Below are positions 1-5,564 of a stretch of DNA of 5,993 bases, one piece after another. Source of the stretch: an uncultured Propionibacteriaceae bacterium (GTDB lineage: Bacteria; Actinomycetota; Actinomycetes; Propionibacteriales; Propionibacteriaceae); assembly GCA_936941515.1 (NCBI GenBank), contig CAKZJI010000055.1, positions 1-5,993 on the forward strand, given 5' to 3'. The translations under genes were made by a program, and so were the position numbers. Below the pieces are notes generated by a model. That model did no database searches. It saw nothing but the letters and a program-made list of their open reading frames with translations, and was not told the origin of the DNA. Every line of letters starts with the position of its first letter. Positions within the stretch are counted from its first letter, which is position 1.

Positions 1-105
1 GACCGGATCTCGCCCCCGCCCGCGTTGCCCCAGGAGGTCGTCGAAGCCACCCGCGTCCGCTACATCGATGCCTACGAACGCCTCACCGGATGCCCCTGGA
101 CATGA
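1..105 (+). CDS. purC: Phosphoribosylaminoimidazole-succinocarboxamide synthase (SAICAR synthetase), C-terminal end only
   Basis: The window opens inside this gene; only the last 34 codons and the TGA stop at 103-105 are present. The reading frame ends ...[17 protein letters not shown], which matches the conserved C-terminal helix of PurC ('RYIEAYERLTG'-type). PurC is a cytosolic enzyme that joins aspartate to CAIR using ATP, giving SAICAR, in de novo purine synthesis. The purS and purQ genes of the same pathway lie about 950 bp downstream on the same strand, which supports the call. They are separated from it by an opposite-strand gene whose stop lies only 10 bp past the purC stop. The catalytic part is outside the window, so integrity cannot be judged. 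The family assignment rests on a short tail plus context. Confidence 0.82.
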   Translation, partial: DRISPPPALPQEVVEATRVRYIDAYERLTGCPWT

Positions 106-114
106 CAGCGGACC

Positions 115-168
115 GTCAGCCGATCTTCAGCTGACTCGGGATCTCGTTGAATGTGGCCTGAAGATCGG
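115..168. terminator. Pair of competing inverted repeats just after the purC stop, possible purC terminator
   Basis: Two overlapping hairpins can be drawn in the 3' end of the minus-strand gene. The first is GTCAGC (115-120) with GCTGAC (130-135), a 6-bp stem and 9-base loop that starts 9 bases after the purC stop codon. The second is CCGATCTTCAG (120-130) with CTGAAGATCGG (158-168), an 11-bp perfect stem with a 27-base loop. They share bases 120 and 130, so they are mutually exclusive. Neither is followed by a T-run on the plus strand. A role in ending the purC transcript is inferred from position only; the repeats also encode DLQ and LKI codons of the minus-strand protein and could be coincidental. 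Confidence 0.35.
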
Positions 169-1006
169 GGTCGGCGTCCACGGCTCCTGACCAGAACACG
201 GCCAGCCCATTGGGATTGCCCGTGCTCATCACCACCGCGTTCATGATTCCACCCCCACCGGGAGTCTCGCTGCTCTGGGCGTGAACCTGAACCCAATGTC
301 CCTCATATCCGTCGATGGTGATCGACTCGGATTTCAGGATTTCATGTGACAGGTAGCCGCTGAAAGAACCACTTGTCACGTGACATTCTATGACCTGCTG
401 CGCCATGGTGGCCGGATCTGTGGCCTCTTGCCCTGTGGGAGCCAATCCCAGCTCCAGGAACGAGTACCAGTTCGTTCCCATGTGTGCGAAGGAATATGTG
501 GCGCTGTCTGTCAGGAGATTCGACACCCGAGAGTAGAACTGTCCGCCCAGTGGCAGGGGGAAACTCATCCCGCCGCCGGTGAGACGTGCCGGATCCGGTT
601 GCTCGGCAGTGGTCATGCCCACCCGTGGGCAGGGAATCTGCCGCCCCGACTTGCTCTCGGTGGGTGAGGGGGATGGGCTTGACGTCGTTGGCGTCGGGGA
701 GGGCGATGGGGAAGAGCTGGTCTGCTCATTCCAGACGCTTCCGGTGGGCTGTGCGGATTGTGAGTCCTCAGTGGCGGGTCCTGTCCCCCTGCCGGCGAAA
801 ACCCACGTCAGCAGCAGCGCCACTGCGACCACTCCAACACCCAGACTCACCCACACAGCGCCTCTGCGTGGCGTGGGCTTGTGGGGTTCGGGTGTGCTGT
901 CCGGCTGTCCCGTGGGGACGGGCGGTCCCTGCCAGCTCTGCCCATCCCAATAGCGGGCGTGTCCGGGGCGCCCTTCTGGATCTCGATACCAACCCGGCTG
1001 TGACAT
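116..1006 (-). CDS. DUF2510 domain-containing single-pass membrane protein with Ser/Pro/Thr-rich stalk and exported domain
   Basis: This is a 296-aa protein of unknown function. Residues about 4-26 (PGWYRDPEGRPGHARYWDGQ) match the short DUF2510 motif, rich in W, Y, P and G, that is common at the cytoplasmic N-terminus of actinobacterial membrane proteins. A basic stretch (PRR, 46-48) precedes one strong hydrophobic helix at about 51-71. There is no lipobox cysteine. Residues 79-118 are a low-complexity Ser/Pro/Thr/Gln stalk with SPSP runs, likely wall-spanning. The C-terminal domain (about 124-296) should be outside the cell; it contains Cys126 and Cys208, which could form a disulfide, and I do not recognise its fold. 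The likely topology is N-in, C-out. The ATG at 1004-1006 is chosen because the DUF2510 motif begins immediately after it. No clear ribosome binding site precedes it; a TAGACT hexamer 6 bases upstream suggests a leaderless message. The gene sits alone, opposite in direction to the purine genes on both sides. Confidence 0.8.
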   Translation of the reverse strand: MSQPGWYRDPEGRPGHARYWDGQSWQGPPVPTGQPDSTPEPHKPTPRRGAVWVSLGVGVVAVALLLTWVFAGRGTGPATEDSQSAQPTGSVWNEQTSSSPSPSPTPTTSSPSPSPTESKSGRQIPCPRVGMTTAEQPDPARLTGGGMSFPLPLGGQFYSRVSNLLTDSATYSFAHMGTNWYSFLELGLAPTGQEATDPATMAQQVIECHVTSGSFSGYLSHEILKSESITIDGYEGHWVQVHAQSSETPGGGGIMNAVVMSTGNPNGLAVFWSGAVDADPDLQATFNEIPSQLKIG

Positions 1007-1012
1007 GGGGAA

Positions 1013-1018
1013 AGTCTA
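1013..1018 (-). promoter_or_regulatory. Candidate -10 box for the DUF2510 gene (leaderless start)
   Basis: Reading the minus strand, TAGACT (fits TANNNT) lies 6 bases before the ATG at 1006. That spacing would place the transcript start at or next to the A of ATG, the arrangement of leaderless mRNAs that are frequent in actinobacteria. No good TTGACA-like -35 is seen 16-18 bases upstream. No Shine-Dalgarno sequence is present, which is consistent with a leaderless start but does not prove it. A hexamer this loose occurs by chance often. Confidence 0.3.
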
Positions 1019-1040
1019 TGAGTCGAAGTGCGCATGCCGA

Positions 1041-1046
1041 TATGGT
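1041..1046 (+). promoter_or_regulatory. Candidate -10 box for purSQ (leaderless start)
   Basis: TATGGT fits TANNNT and ends 6 bases before the purS ATG at 1053, so transcription would begin at or near the start codon. No AGGAGG-like site precedes purS, in agreement with a leaderless message. The -35 position (around 1018-1023, ATGAGT) is poor. The 46-bp spacer to the divergent gene must hold both promoters if each gene is transcribed from here. A CATGCC direct repeat (1033-1038 and 1052-1057) flanks the box, of unknown meaning. Confidence 0.3.
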
Positions 1047-1052
1047 TGGCCC

Positions 1053-1292
1053 ATGCCACGTGTCGTCGTTAACGTCATGCCCAAGCCAGAGATCCTTGAC
1101 CCCCAGGGCAAGGCGGTCACCGGGGCGCTCCGGCGACTCGGGTTCGAGGGGATGACAGTCCGTCAGGGCAAGCGCTTCGAAGTCGAGGTGGATGGTGAGG
1201 TGACCCCGGAGGTTTTGGAGCGCATCTCCGAGGCTGCTGACAGGCTCTTCGCGAACACCGTCATTGAAACCTTCGAAGTGGTGGCCTCCTGA
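1053..1292 (+). CDS. purS: Phosphoribosylformylglycinamidine synthase subunit PurS
   Basis: This 79-aa protein is the usual length for PurS, the small subunit that bridges PurL and PurQ in the multi-subunit FGAM synthase of Gram-positive bacteria and archaea. The complex converts FGAR, glutamine and ATP to FGAM in the cytosol. Family-typical stretches are visible: [17 protein letters not shown] (6-22), [11 protein letters not shown] (36-46) and the end [12 protein letters not shown] (65-76). I chose the ATG at 1053 because PurS proteins begin within a few residues of the first beta strand (here PRVVVNV). An upstream in-frame ATG at 1005 would add 16 residues unlike the family and would overlap the divergent start codon. 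The gene overlaps purQ by one base (TGATG), so translation is probably coupled. No Shine-Dalgarno sequence is seen. Confidence 0.95.
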   Translation: MPRVVVNVMPKPEILDPQGKAVTGALRRLGFEGMTVRQGKRFEVEVDGEVTPEVLERISEAADRLFANTVIETFEVVAS

Positions 1293-1966
1293 TGCCCAGA
1301 ATCGGCGTCGTCACATTCCCCGGATCACTTGACGATCATGATGCGCTGCGGGCTGTGCGCCTGAGCGGTGCTGAGGCGGTTCCCCTCTGGCATGGCTCGG
1401 ACTCCATTGACGGTGTCGACGCCATCATCCTTCCTGGTGGATTCTCCTATGGTGACTATCTGCGTTGCGGTGCCATTGCCCGGTTCAGCCCCATCATGGA
1501 CACGGTCATCGACGCAGCTGGCAAGGGCTTTCCCGTGCTCGGCATCTGCAACGGCTTCCAGCTGCTGTGTGAGGCGCACCTTCTCGATGGAGCGATGATC
1601 CGCAACGTCGACCAGCACTTCATCTGTCGCGATGAGCGGCTGCGAGTTGAGACCGTGGACACCACCTGGACATGCGGGTTCACGCGCGGCCAGGAGATCG
1701 TCATCGCGTTGAAGAGTGGAGAGGGGAACTATCAGGCCTCTCCGGAGACTCTGAAACGCCTAGAGGACAATGACCAGGTGGTCTTCCGCTATCTGGATAA
1801 CCCCAATGGCTCCGCACATGACATAGCGGGCATCACCAATGACCGAGGCAATGTCGTCGGGCTCATGCCCCATCCGGAGCACAACGTCGAGGAGCTGACG
1901 GGGGCGTCGCTGGATGGTCGGCTGTTCTTCGGCTCTCTGATCCAGTTCCTGGGTGCCCGGGGGTAG
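1292..1966 (+). CDS. purQ: Phosphoribosylformylglycinamidine synthase subunit PurQ (glutaminase)
   Basis: This 224-aa class I glutamine amidotransferase is full length for PurQ. It releases ammonia from glutamine and passes it to PurL within the FGAM synthase complex held together by PurS. The N-terminal [15 protein letters not shown] (4-18) and [17 protein letters not shown] (47-63) are hallmark PurQ stretches. The nucleophile is Cys86 in [10 protein letters not shown] (83-92), and the catalytic pair is His194/Glu196 in [12 protein letters not shown] (190-201), so the triad is intact. The start codon ATG (1292-1294) shares its A with the purS stop, consistent with one mRNA and coupled translation; there is no independent ribosome binding site. 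purL, which is often close by in actinobacteria, is not the next gene. A strong hairpin begins 2 bases after the stop codon. Confidence 0.96.
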   Translation: MPRIGVVTFPGSLDDHDALRAVRLSGAEAVPLWHGSDSIDGVDAIILPGGFSYGDYLRCGAIARFSPIMDTVIDAAGKGFPVLGICNGFQLLCEAHLLDGAMIRNVDQHFICRDERLRVETVDTTWTCGFTRGQEIVIALKSGEGNYQASPETLKRLEDNDQVVFRYLDNPNGSAHDIAGITNDRGNVVGLMPHPEHNVEELTGASLDGRLFFGSLIQFLGARG

Positions 1967-1968
1967 AG

Positions 1969-2000
1969 CGGGGGTTCCCGGCCTCGGCTGGGAACCCCCG
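1969..2000. terminator. Strong GC-rich hairpin between convergent genes, probable bidirectional terminator
   Basis: CGGGGGTTCCC (1969-1979) pairs perfectly with GGGAACCCCCG (1990-2000), an 11-bp stem with a 10-base loop. It begins 2 bases after the purQ stop (1966) and ends 19 bases short of the stop of the convergent lipoprotein gene (2020). Neither side has a T-run, as is common for terminators in high-GC actinobacteria. Its position between two 3' ends makes a shared terminator the simplest reading. Confidence 0.75.
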
Positions 2001-2019
2001 GTACGCCTTCGGCCTGCGC

Positions 2020-4287
2020 TCAGGCGAAGTCGCCGGCCGTGAGCTTCACCCCGGCCGGGAGTTTCGCGATCGGCTTCGGCTCTGCCGTCGCGCCTGACCC
2101 GTCGGCGTCAAAATACAGGGTGTCTCCCTCCTGATATACGCGGGTCTCCGGGGTTGGGGAGCCGTCTGCGAACCAGGATTCGGTGAGCGCGCCGTAGGCG
2201 GATGTGGGCAGTTTGATCTTGTCCTGCCCCGGAGTGAAGTCCGTGATGATGTCGTACCTCGTGTCCGGTTCCATCCTGTCTTGATCCGTATTCCTGCCTG
2301 GCACCGGTTCTGGGGGCGAAATAACCTCCAGTTTCTCCTCGGGCTTGGCGTCCAGGACGAAGGTGTCGTTGCCGTCGCCGCCTGTCAGGGTGTCGGTGCC
2401 GCGTCCACCACTTAGGACATCATCGCCAGCTCCACCCGACAGGACGTTGTCGCCAGAGTTGCCGTGGATCGCGTTGGCGTCCTGGTTGCCCGTGGCCTTC
2501 AGCGGGTCGCTGCCGAGCATCTGCAGGTTCTCCACACCCTCTGGCAGGGTGACGTCAACAGCGGAATAGATGGTGTCGGTCCCCTTGGTGTTGGCTGCGG
2601 AGTCCTCGGGGGAGTCGAAGATGAAACGGTCATCTCCCTCGGTGCCATCCTGCCTCGTCACCTGCGAATGGTGGATGCCGATGTCTTTATTCACATAGGA
2701 GATGTGGGCGGGACCTATGCCATCAGCTGTTCCGGTGTGCTCGACCAGAGCGGCTGGGGGCTGGTAACCCGTGCCCGCCAGGTGATTTCCGGTGATCTTC
2801 ATCCCGGTGATGTTCCCGACGAACTTCTCCGTGCCTGCTTTCTTCTCATCCTTACGAGGTCCGCTTGAGGACTCCGCGCCCACATAGAAGGGGGTCGAGG
2901 CTTTGTCTGTGCTTTGAGGGAGCATTATGTTGCCCACCACTTCGACCCCTTCGAGGTCGCCGCGCCCTCCGGCGTACACTTGACCTCCCTTGGACGGTTC
3001 ACCAGGATAGGAAGTCTTTTTTCCAATGTAGGAGTATGGGTTATTCTTCGACGGGTCGTAGCCGTTTGAATTTGCGGAGAAGAAATCCCAGATAGACTCG
3101 ACGGCGACCATGCTTTTGTTGGCTTGGCCCGAAATGATGTTCCCCCGGAACACATTGTTCTTTGAGGCTGGGCCGACGTAGAGTATCCATTGGGGTTTCG
3201 CTCCGGGCATCACCTCTACGGTGTTGTTTTCGAAGACGTTGGACTCGCTGCCCTGGTAAGCCTGCATCAGGCCTTGGCCACTGGCGCGATTCGTGACGAC
3301 GGTGTTGTTCCTGATGGTGTTGCGGCTTGACCCGTATGCCAGATGGATTGAGGCTGACAGGCTGTTCCCGAAGTAGTTGTCGAAGACCTCGTTGTCGTTG
3401 GACCTGTCCTGCATGGATATATTGCGAGTGTTTCCGGTGACGAAATTATCCTTGATGACGCTCTTGGTGACACCCGATAATTCGATGCCGTAGTATCCGC
3501 CGTTGATGTTGTTTCCTGCGATGGTGATGCCGCTGGCATTCTTCTTGTCATCTGTCTCGGCTATCTTCCCTTTTTCCACGAAGCGAGTGTAGGCGGCGGA
3601 TCTGCCTCCCTCGGTTTCGCCTTCTATGGGCACAGTTCCTGAGGTGACGCCGATAGCGACCTTCCCATCGACTTGATCATTCCCCTGGGGGGCTGTGATG
3701 CGGTTGCCGATGATCTGAGTCCCGGTGACCAGGCCATTGCGGGCCACCACATCGATCCCTCGCTTGTGGGTGTTGAGGATGCTCATCCGGCTGATAGTGA
3801 TGTCTGAAGACTCTGTGACCAGCACGCCCTTGGCAGCCTCATAGCCTGTCAGGTCGATGGTTGTGTTGGTGAGGGTGATGTTCGCGGCTTTCTGGGCGAT
3901 GCGGAAGACGTTCCTCTCTATCAATTCCCCATTGGAGTTTTTCTGCTCCTTCCACATAGGTTTGAGGGTGGCGCCTGCGCCATCGAAGAAGGTCATGCCG
4001 TCTTTCAGCATGAGCTCCGTGGAGACGGTGTAGCTCTTGGAGGGGTCAAGCCGGACTCCCTTCTTCTCTGCGGCGGCCTTGTCGATGGCCTCCTGCAGCT
4101 CCTTCTCCGTGGTGCCGGCCGGAGTCACGTGAGCCGTTGCAGGTGGGGTGGTGGGCTCCGCCGCGGGGAGCAGCGCAACCCCCTGGAGTGACTGCTCCGC
4201 CGTCTTCGGGGCTGGCTGCGAGCCGCATCCGGTCGACACGATCAGGGTGCTGAGCAGGGGGACGAACAGTAATCGGGACAGTTTCAT
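2020..4287 (-). CDS. Predicted lipoprotein with right-handed beta-helix and C-terminal RTX calcium-binding repeats
   Basis: This 755-aa protein probably sits on the outer face of the membrane or wall. Residues 1-21 form a lipoprotein signal: a KLSR start, a hydrophobic core and lipobox STGC with Cys21. A Pro/Thr/Ala-rich tether follows (about 25-58). Residues about 62-110 look like the entry strands of pectate-lyase/polygalacturonase-type helices. Residues about 125-400 and 440-505 hold irregular beta-helix rungs with Asn turns (GNNINGGYYGIEL, DNFVTGN, DNYFGNS, RNNTVV, ENNTVEV, RGNIISG, TGNHLAG). Residues 547-755 form an RTX module: GVENL-type lead-in, five nonapeptides (600-644), then DIITDFTPGQDKIKL (679-693). 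The combination resembles AlgE-type alginate C5-epimerases, but I see no DPHE/DPHD catalytic motif, so activity and substrate are unassigned. The start at 4287 is fixed by the signal peptide and by GGAG 5 bases upstream. Confidence 0.85.
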   Translation of the reverse strand: MKLSRLLFVPLLSTLIVSTGCGSQPAPKTAEQSLQGVALLPAAEPTTPPATAHVTPAGTTEKELQEAIDKAAAEKKGVRLDPSKSYTVSTELMLKDGMTFFDGAGATLKPMWKEQKNSNGELIERNVFRIAQKAANITLTNTTIDLTGYEAAKGVLVTESSDITISRMSILNTHKRGIDVVARNGLVTGTQIIGNRITAPQGNDQVDGKVAIGVTSGTVPIEGETEGGRSAAYTRFVEKGKIAETDDKKNASGITIAGNNINGGYYGIELSGVTKSVIKDNFVTGNTRNISMQDRSNDNEVFDNYFGNSLSASIHLAYGSSRNTIRNNTVVTNRASGQGLMQAYQGSESNVFENNTVEVMPGAKPQWILYVGPASKNNVFRGNIISGQANKSMVAVESIWDFFSANSNGYDPSKNNPYSYIGKKTSYPGEPSKGGQVYAGGRGDLEGVEVVGNIMLPQSTDKASTPFYVGAESSSGPRKDEKKAGTEKFVGNITGMKITGNHLAGTGYQPPAALVEHTGTADGIGPAHISYVNKDIGIHHSQVTRQDGTEGDDRFIFDSPEDSAANTKGTDTIYSAVDVTLPEGVENLQMLGSDPLKATGNQDANAIHGNSGDNVLSGGAGDDVLSGGRGTDTLTGGDGNDTFVLDAKPEEKLEVISPPEPVPGRNTDQDRMEPDTRYDIITDFTPGQDKIKLPTSAYGALTESWFADGSPTPETRVYQEGDTLYFDADGSGATAEPKPIAKLPAGVKLTAGDFA
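2356..2490 (-). repeat. Five tandem RTX nonapeptide units (GGxGxDxLx)
   Basis: Residues 600-644 of the lipoprotein divide into five exact nonamers without gaps: GNQDANAIH, GNSGDNVLS, GGAGDDVLS, GGRGTDTLT and GGDGNDTFV. The last three carry the canonical GG-x-G-x-D-x-hydrophobic-x pattern, which forms a parallel beta-roll binding calcium between turns. The first two are degenerate (GN in place of GG; unit 1 lacks the central glycine). Such rolls are unfolded at low cytosolic calcium and fold after export. Confidence 0.9.
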
Positions 4288-4292
4288 GAGGT

Positions 4293-4296
4293 CTCC
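4293..4296 (-). promoter_or_regulatory. Ribosome binding site deciding the lipoprotein start
   Basis: On the minus strand GGAG is followed by 5 bases (ACCTC) and then the ATG at 4287. Together with the signal peptide that begins directly at this ATG, it rules out the longer open frame, which runs 402 bases further upstream through the kinase gene's 3' end in a shadow frame. Confidence 0.7.
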
Positions 4297-4370
4297 AGAA
4301 GTGGTGGGCTGCCACCCATCTAAACCCTGGCTCCGGCGGTTCGGGAGGACCTTGACCGAAAGGATGACAG

Positions 4371-4391
4371 AAAAAATTGAAACGATCAATT
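4371..4391 (-). terminator. Weak AT-rich hairpin plus T-run after the kinase gene, possible intrinsic terminator
   Basis: On the minus strand AATTGA, loop TCGTT, TCAATT is followed by further Ts (six-T run at 4376-4371). It starts 22 bases after the kinase stop (4413). The stem is only 6 bp and AT-rich, so the hairpin is weak; the T-run in an otherwise GC-rich region is what makes it notable. It lies in the 125-bp gap before the lipoprotein gene. The same AT-rich patch could instead be part of a promoter for that gene. I see no well-matched -35/-10 pair in the gap. Confidence 0.35.
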
Positions 4392-4412
4392 GGGCTCTGG
4401 CGTGGGCGGCTG

Positions 4413-5552
4413 TCAGTGGCGACGCTCGGGTAGGTCGGAGTGCGTGGCGAACGTCGCCTCCGCCCGGCGGACGCTGTGAATGCGGTGCCGGGGGATGAGA
4501 TCCCCCAGGAAGCCGTAGTCGCGGCTGATGTACGCAGCGCGCAGATCTCCGTCGGCTACGCGCTGACGCAGACAGCGCCACCAGTCGGCGATGTCTCCCC
4601 AACCGGGGGCCGCCAGGGAGCCGCCGAACTGCTGGACGGCCAGCGACGCCGTCAGGGAGGCGAAACGCAGCCGCTGCTCCAGGGGCCATCCCGCGAGGGT
4701 CCCCAAAACCAGCCCGGAGGCGAACACGTCACCTGCTCCCGTCGCATCGACTACCTCAACGGAGATTGATGGGCACCACGCCTCCTCACCCGTGAGCTGG
4801 TCAATGGCGTAGGACCCGCCGACGCCGTCGGTGACCACCGCGAACGGCACCAGCTCCGCCAGCTTGTGAACCGCGCGGGTGGGGGAGTCGGTGCGGGTGT
4901 AGGCCATGGCCTCCAAGGCGTTTGGGGTGAACGCCTGGCAGTGCCGCAGCGGCTCCAGATCCGCGGTATCCCAACGCTCCGACTCGTCGAAACCGATGTC
5001 GGCGAACAGCGTGGTGCCGCGGGAGCGCAGCTCACCCCACCAACTGGTGTCGCCGCGCAGATCCACCACGGCGACCCGCGAGGACGGAGCCTGCACCATG
5101 TGCCTGCCGAGGGACTCCGGCAGTTTATGGCCGTGGGTGACCATGGCCCGGTCGCCTCCGACGGTCATGGCGACGGTTAGGGCAGTGTGGAAGTTCTGGA
5201 ACCGGGGTGAGGTCGCCAGATTGATGTGCTCATGCTCCAGGAGCGTCTCCCAGATCCAGTCCGCGTAGGCGTCGTCGCCGAAGCCTGCGACAAGCCCCGT
5301 GCGCAGACCCAGCCGGGCCAGCGCCGTCGCCAGATTCGCGATGCCCCCGGGGCAGGAGCCCATACCCCTGCTCCACAGCTCCTCACCGGGCTGCGGAATG
5401 CGAGGCAGACCCGAGAGGATGATGTCGAAGAACACCGTGCCGGTGGTGATCACATCCAGCGGCGGGTCGTCCGGACCCCGGGAGTCGGCGAGGGGATCAA
5501 AGCTCCAGCAGCGTTCGCAGAACTCCTCCGAATGGGTGGGCTGGGTCATCAT
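4413..5552 (-). CDS. PfkB-family carbohydrate kinase, substrate unknown
   Basis: This 379-aa cytosolic protein belongs to the ribokinase/PfkB fold, which phosphorylates a sugar or nucleoside hydroxyl with ATP. The core starts with DVITTGTVFFDIILSGLP (33-50). The substrate-binding glycine motif is at GSCPGGIANLATALARLGL (65-83), with AGFGDD (89-94). The C-terminal PfkB signature DATGAGDVFASG (269-280) carries the anion-hole glycines and the catalytic base Asp275. FTPNALEAMAY (208-218) and FGGSLAAPGWGDIADWW (309-325) resemble an actinomycete subfamily as I remember it. The protein is longer than ribokinase (about 310 aa), with a 30-residue N-terminal extension holding a C-x-x-C pair (Cys12, Cys15) and about 50 extra C-terminal residues. 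The start at 5552 is set by AAGGAG 6 bases upstream. The next codon is also ATG. Just upstream lies a truncated permease on the opposite strand, so the native promoter and upstream partner are not visible. Confidence 0.88.
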   Translation of the reverse strand: MMTQPTHSEEFCERCWSFDPLADSRGPDDPPLDVITTGTVFFDIILSGLPRIPQPGEELWSRGMGSCPGGIANLATALARLGLRTGLVAGFGDDAYADWIWETLLEHEHINLATSPRFQNFHTALTVAMTVGGDRAMVTHGHKLPESLGRHMVQAPSSRVAVVDLRGDTSWWGELRSRGTTLFADIGFDESERWDTADLEPLRHCQAFTPNALEAMAYTRTDSPTRAVHKLAELVPFAVVTDGVGGSYAIDQLTGEEAWCPSISVEVVDATGAGDVFASGLVLGTLAGWPLEQRLRFASLTASLAVQQFGGSLAAPGWGDIADWWRCLRQRVADGDLRAAYISRDYGFLGDLIPRHRIHSVRRAEATFATHSDLPERRH

Positions 5553-5558
5553 TGAGGA

Positions 5559-5564
5559 CTCCTT
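5559..5564 (-). promoter_or_regulatory. Strong ribosome binding site of the kinase gene
   Basis: On the minus strand AAGGAG is followed by a 6-base spacer (TCCTCA) and the first ATG at 5552. The site selects the 379-aa start over the open frame that continues to 5783, whose extra 77 residues are the antisense of the permease. It also marks the outer limit of kinase-derived sequence: the permease homology on the other strand begins about here. Confidence 0.75.

Noticed and set aside
653..720. Short GGGGA/GGCGA-type repeats considered as a minisatellite or CRISPR-like repeat
   Set aside because: They simply encode the SPSPSPT stalk of the minus-strand protein; spacing is irregular and there is no repeat-spacer structure.
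1005..1052. Earlier in-frame ATG for purS, sharing CATG with the divergent start codon
   Set aside because: It would add 16 residues (including two cysteines) not seen in PurS proteins, has no ribosome binding site, and overlaps the divergent gene's start.
380..1155. Plus-strand open frames across the DUF2510 gene
   Set aside because: They are shadows of the Ser/Pro/Thr-rich coding region; they have no ribosome binding site or recognisable domain, while the minus strand gives a clear DUF2510-TM-stalk protein.
2345..3095. Plus-strand frames inside the RTX/beta-helix gene
   Set aside because: They are antisense shadows created by GC-biased third positions and have no domain or ribosome binding site.
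4303..4316. Small hairpin GGTGG/CCACC in the lipoprotein 5' leader considered as a riboswitch or attenuator
   Set aside because: It has only 5 bp with a 4-base loop and no alternative pairing or T-run; too weak to claim regulation.
4288..4689. 134-codon upstream extension of the lipoprotein reading frame
   Set aside because: It overlaps the 3' part of the kinase gene in another frame, is Arg/Pro/Ala-rich shadow sequence, and would place the lipoprotein signal peptide internally. GGAG before the ATG at 4287 decides the start.
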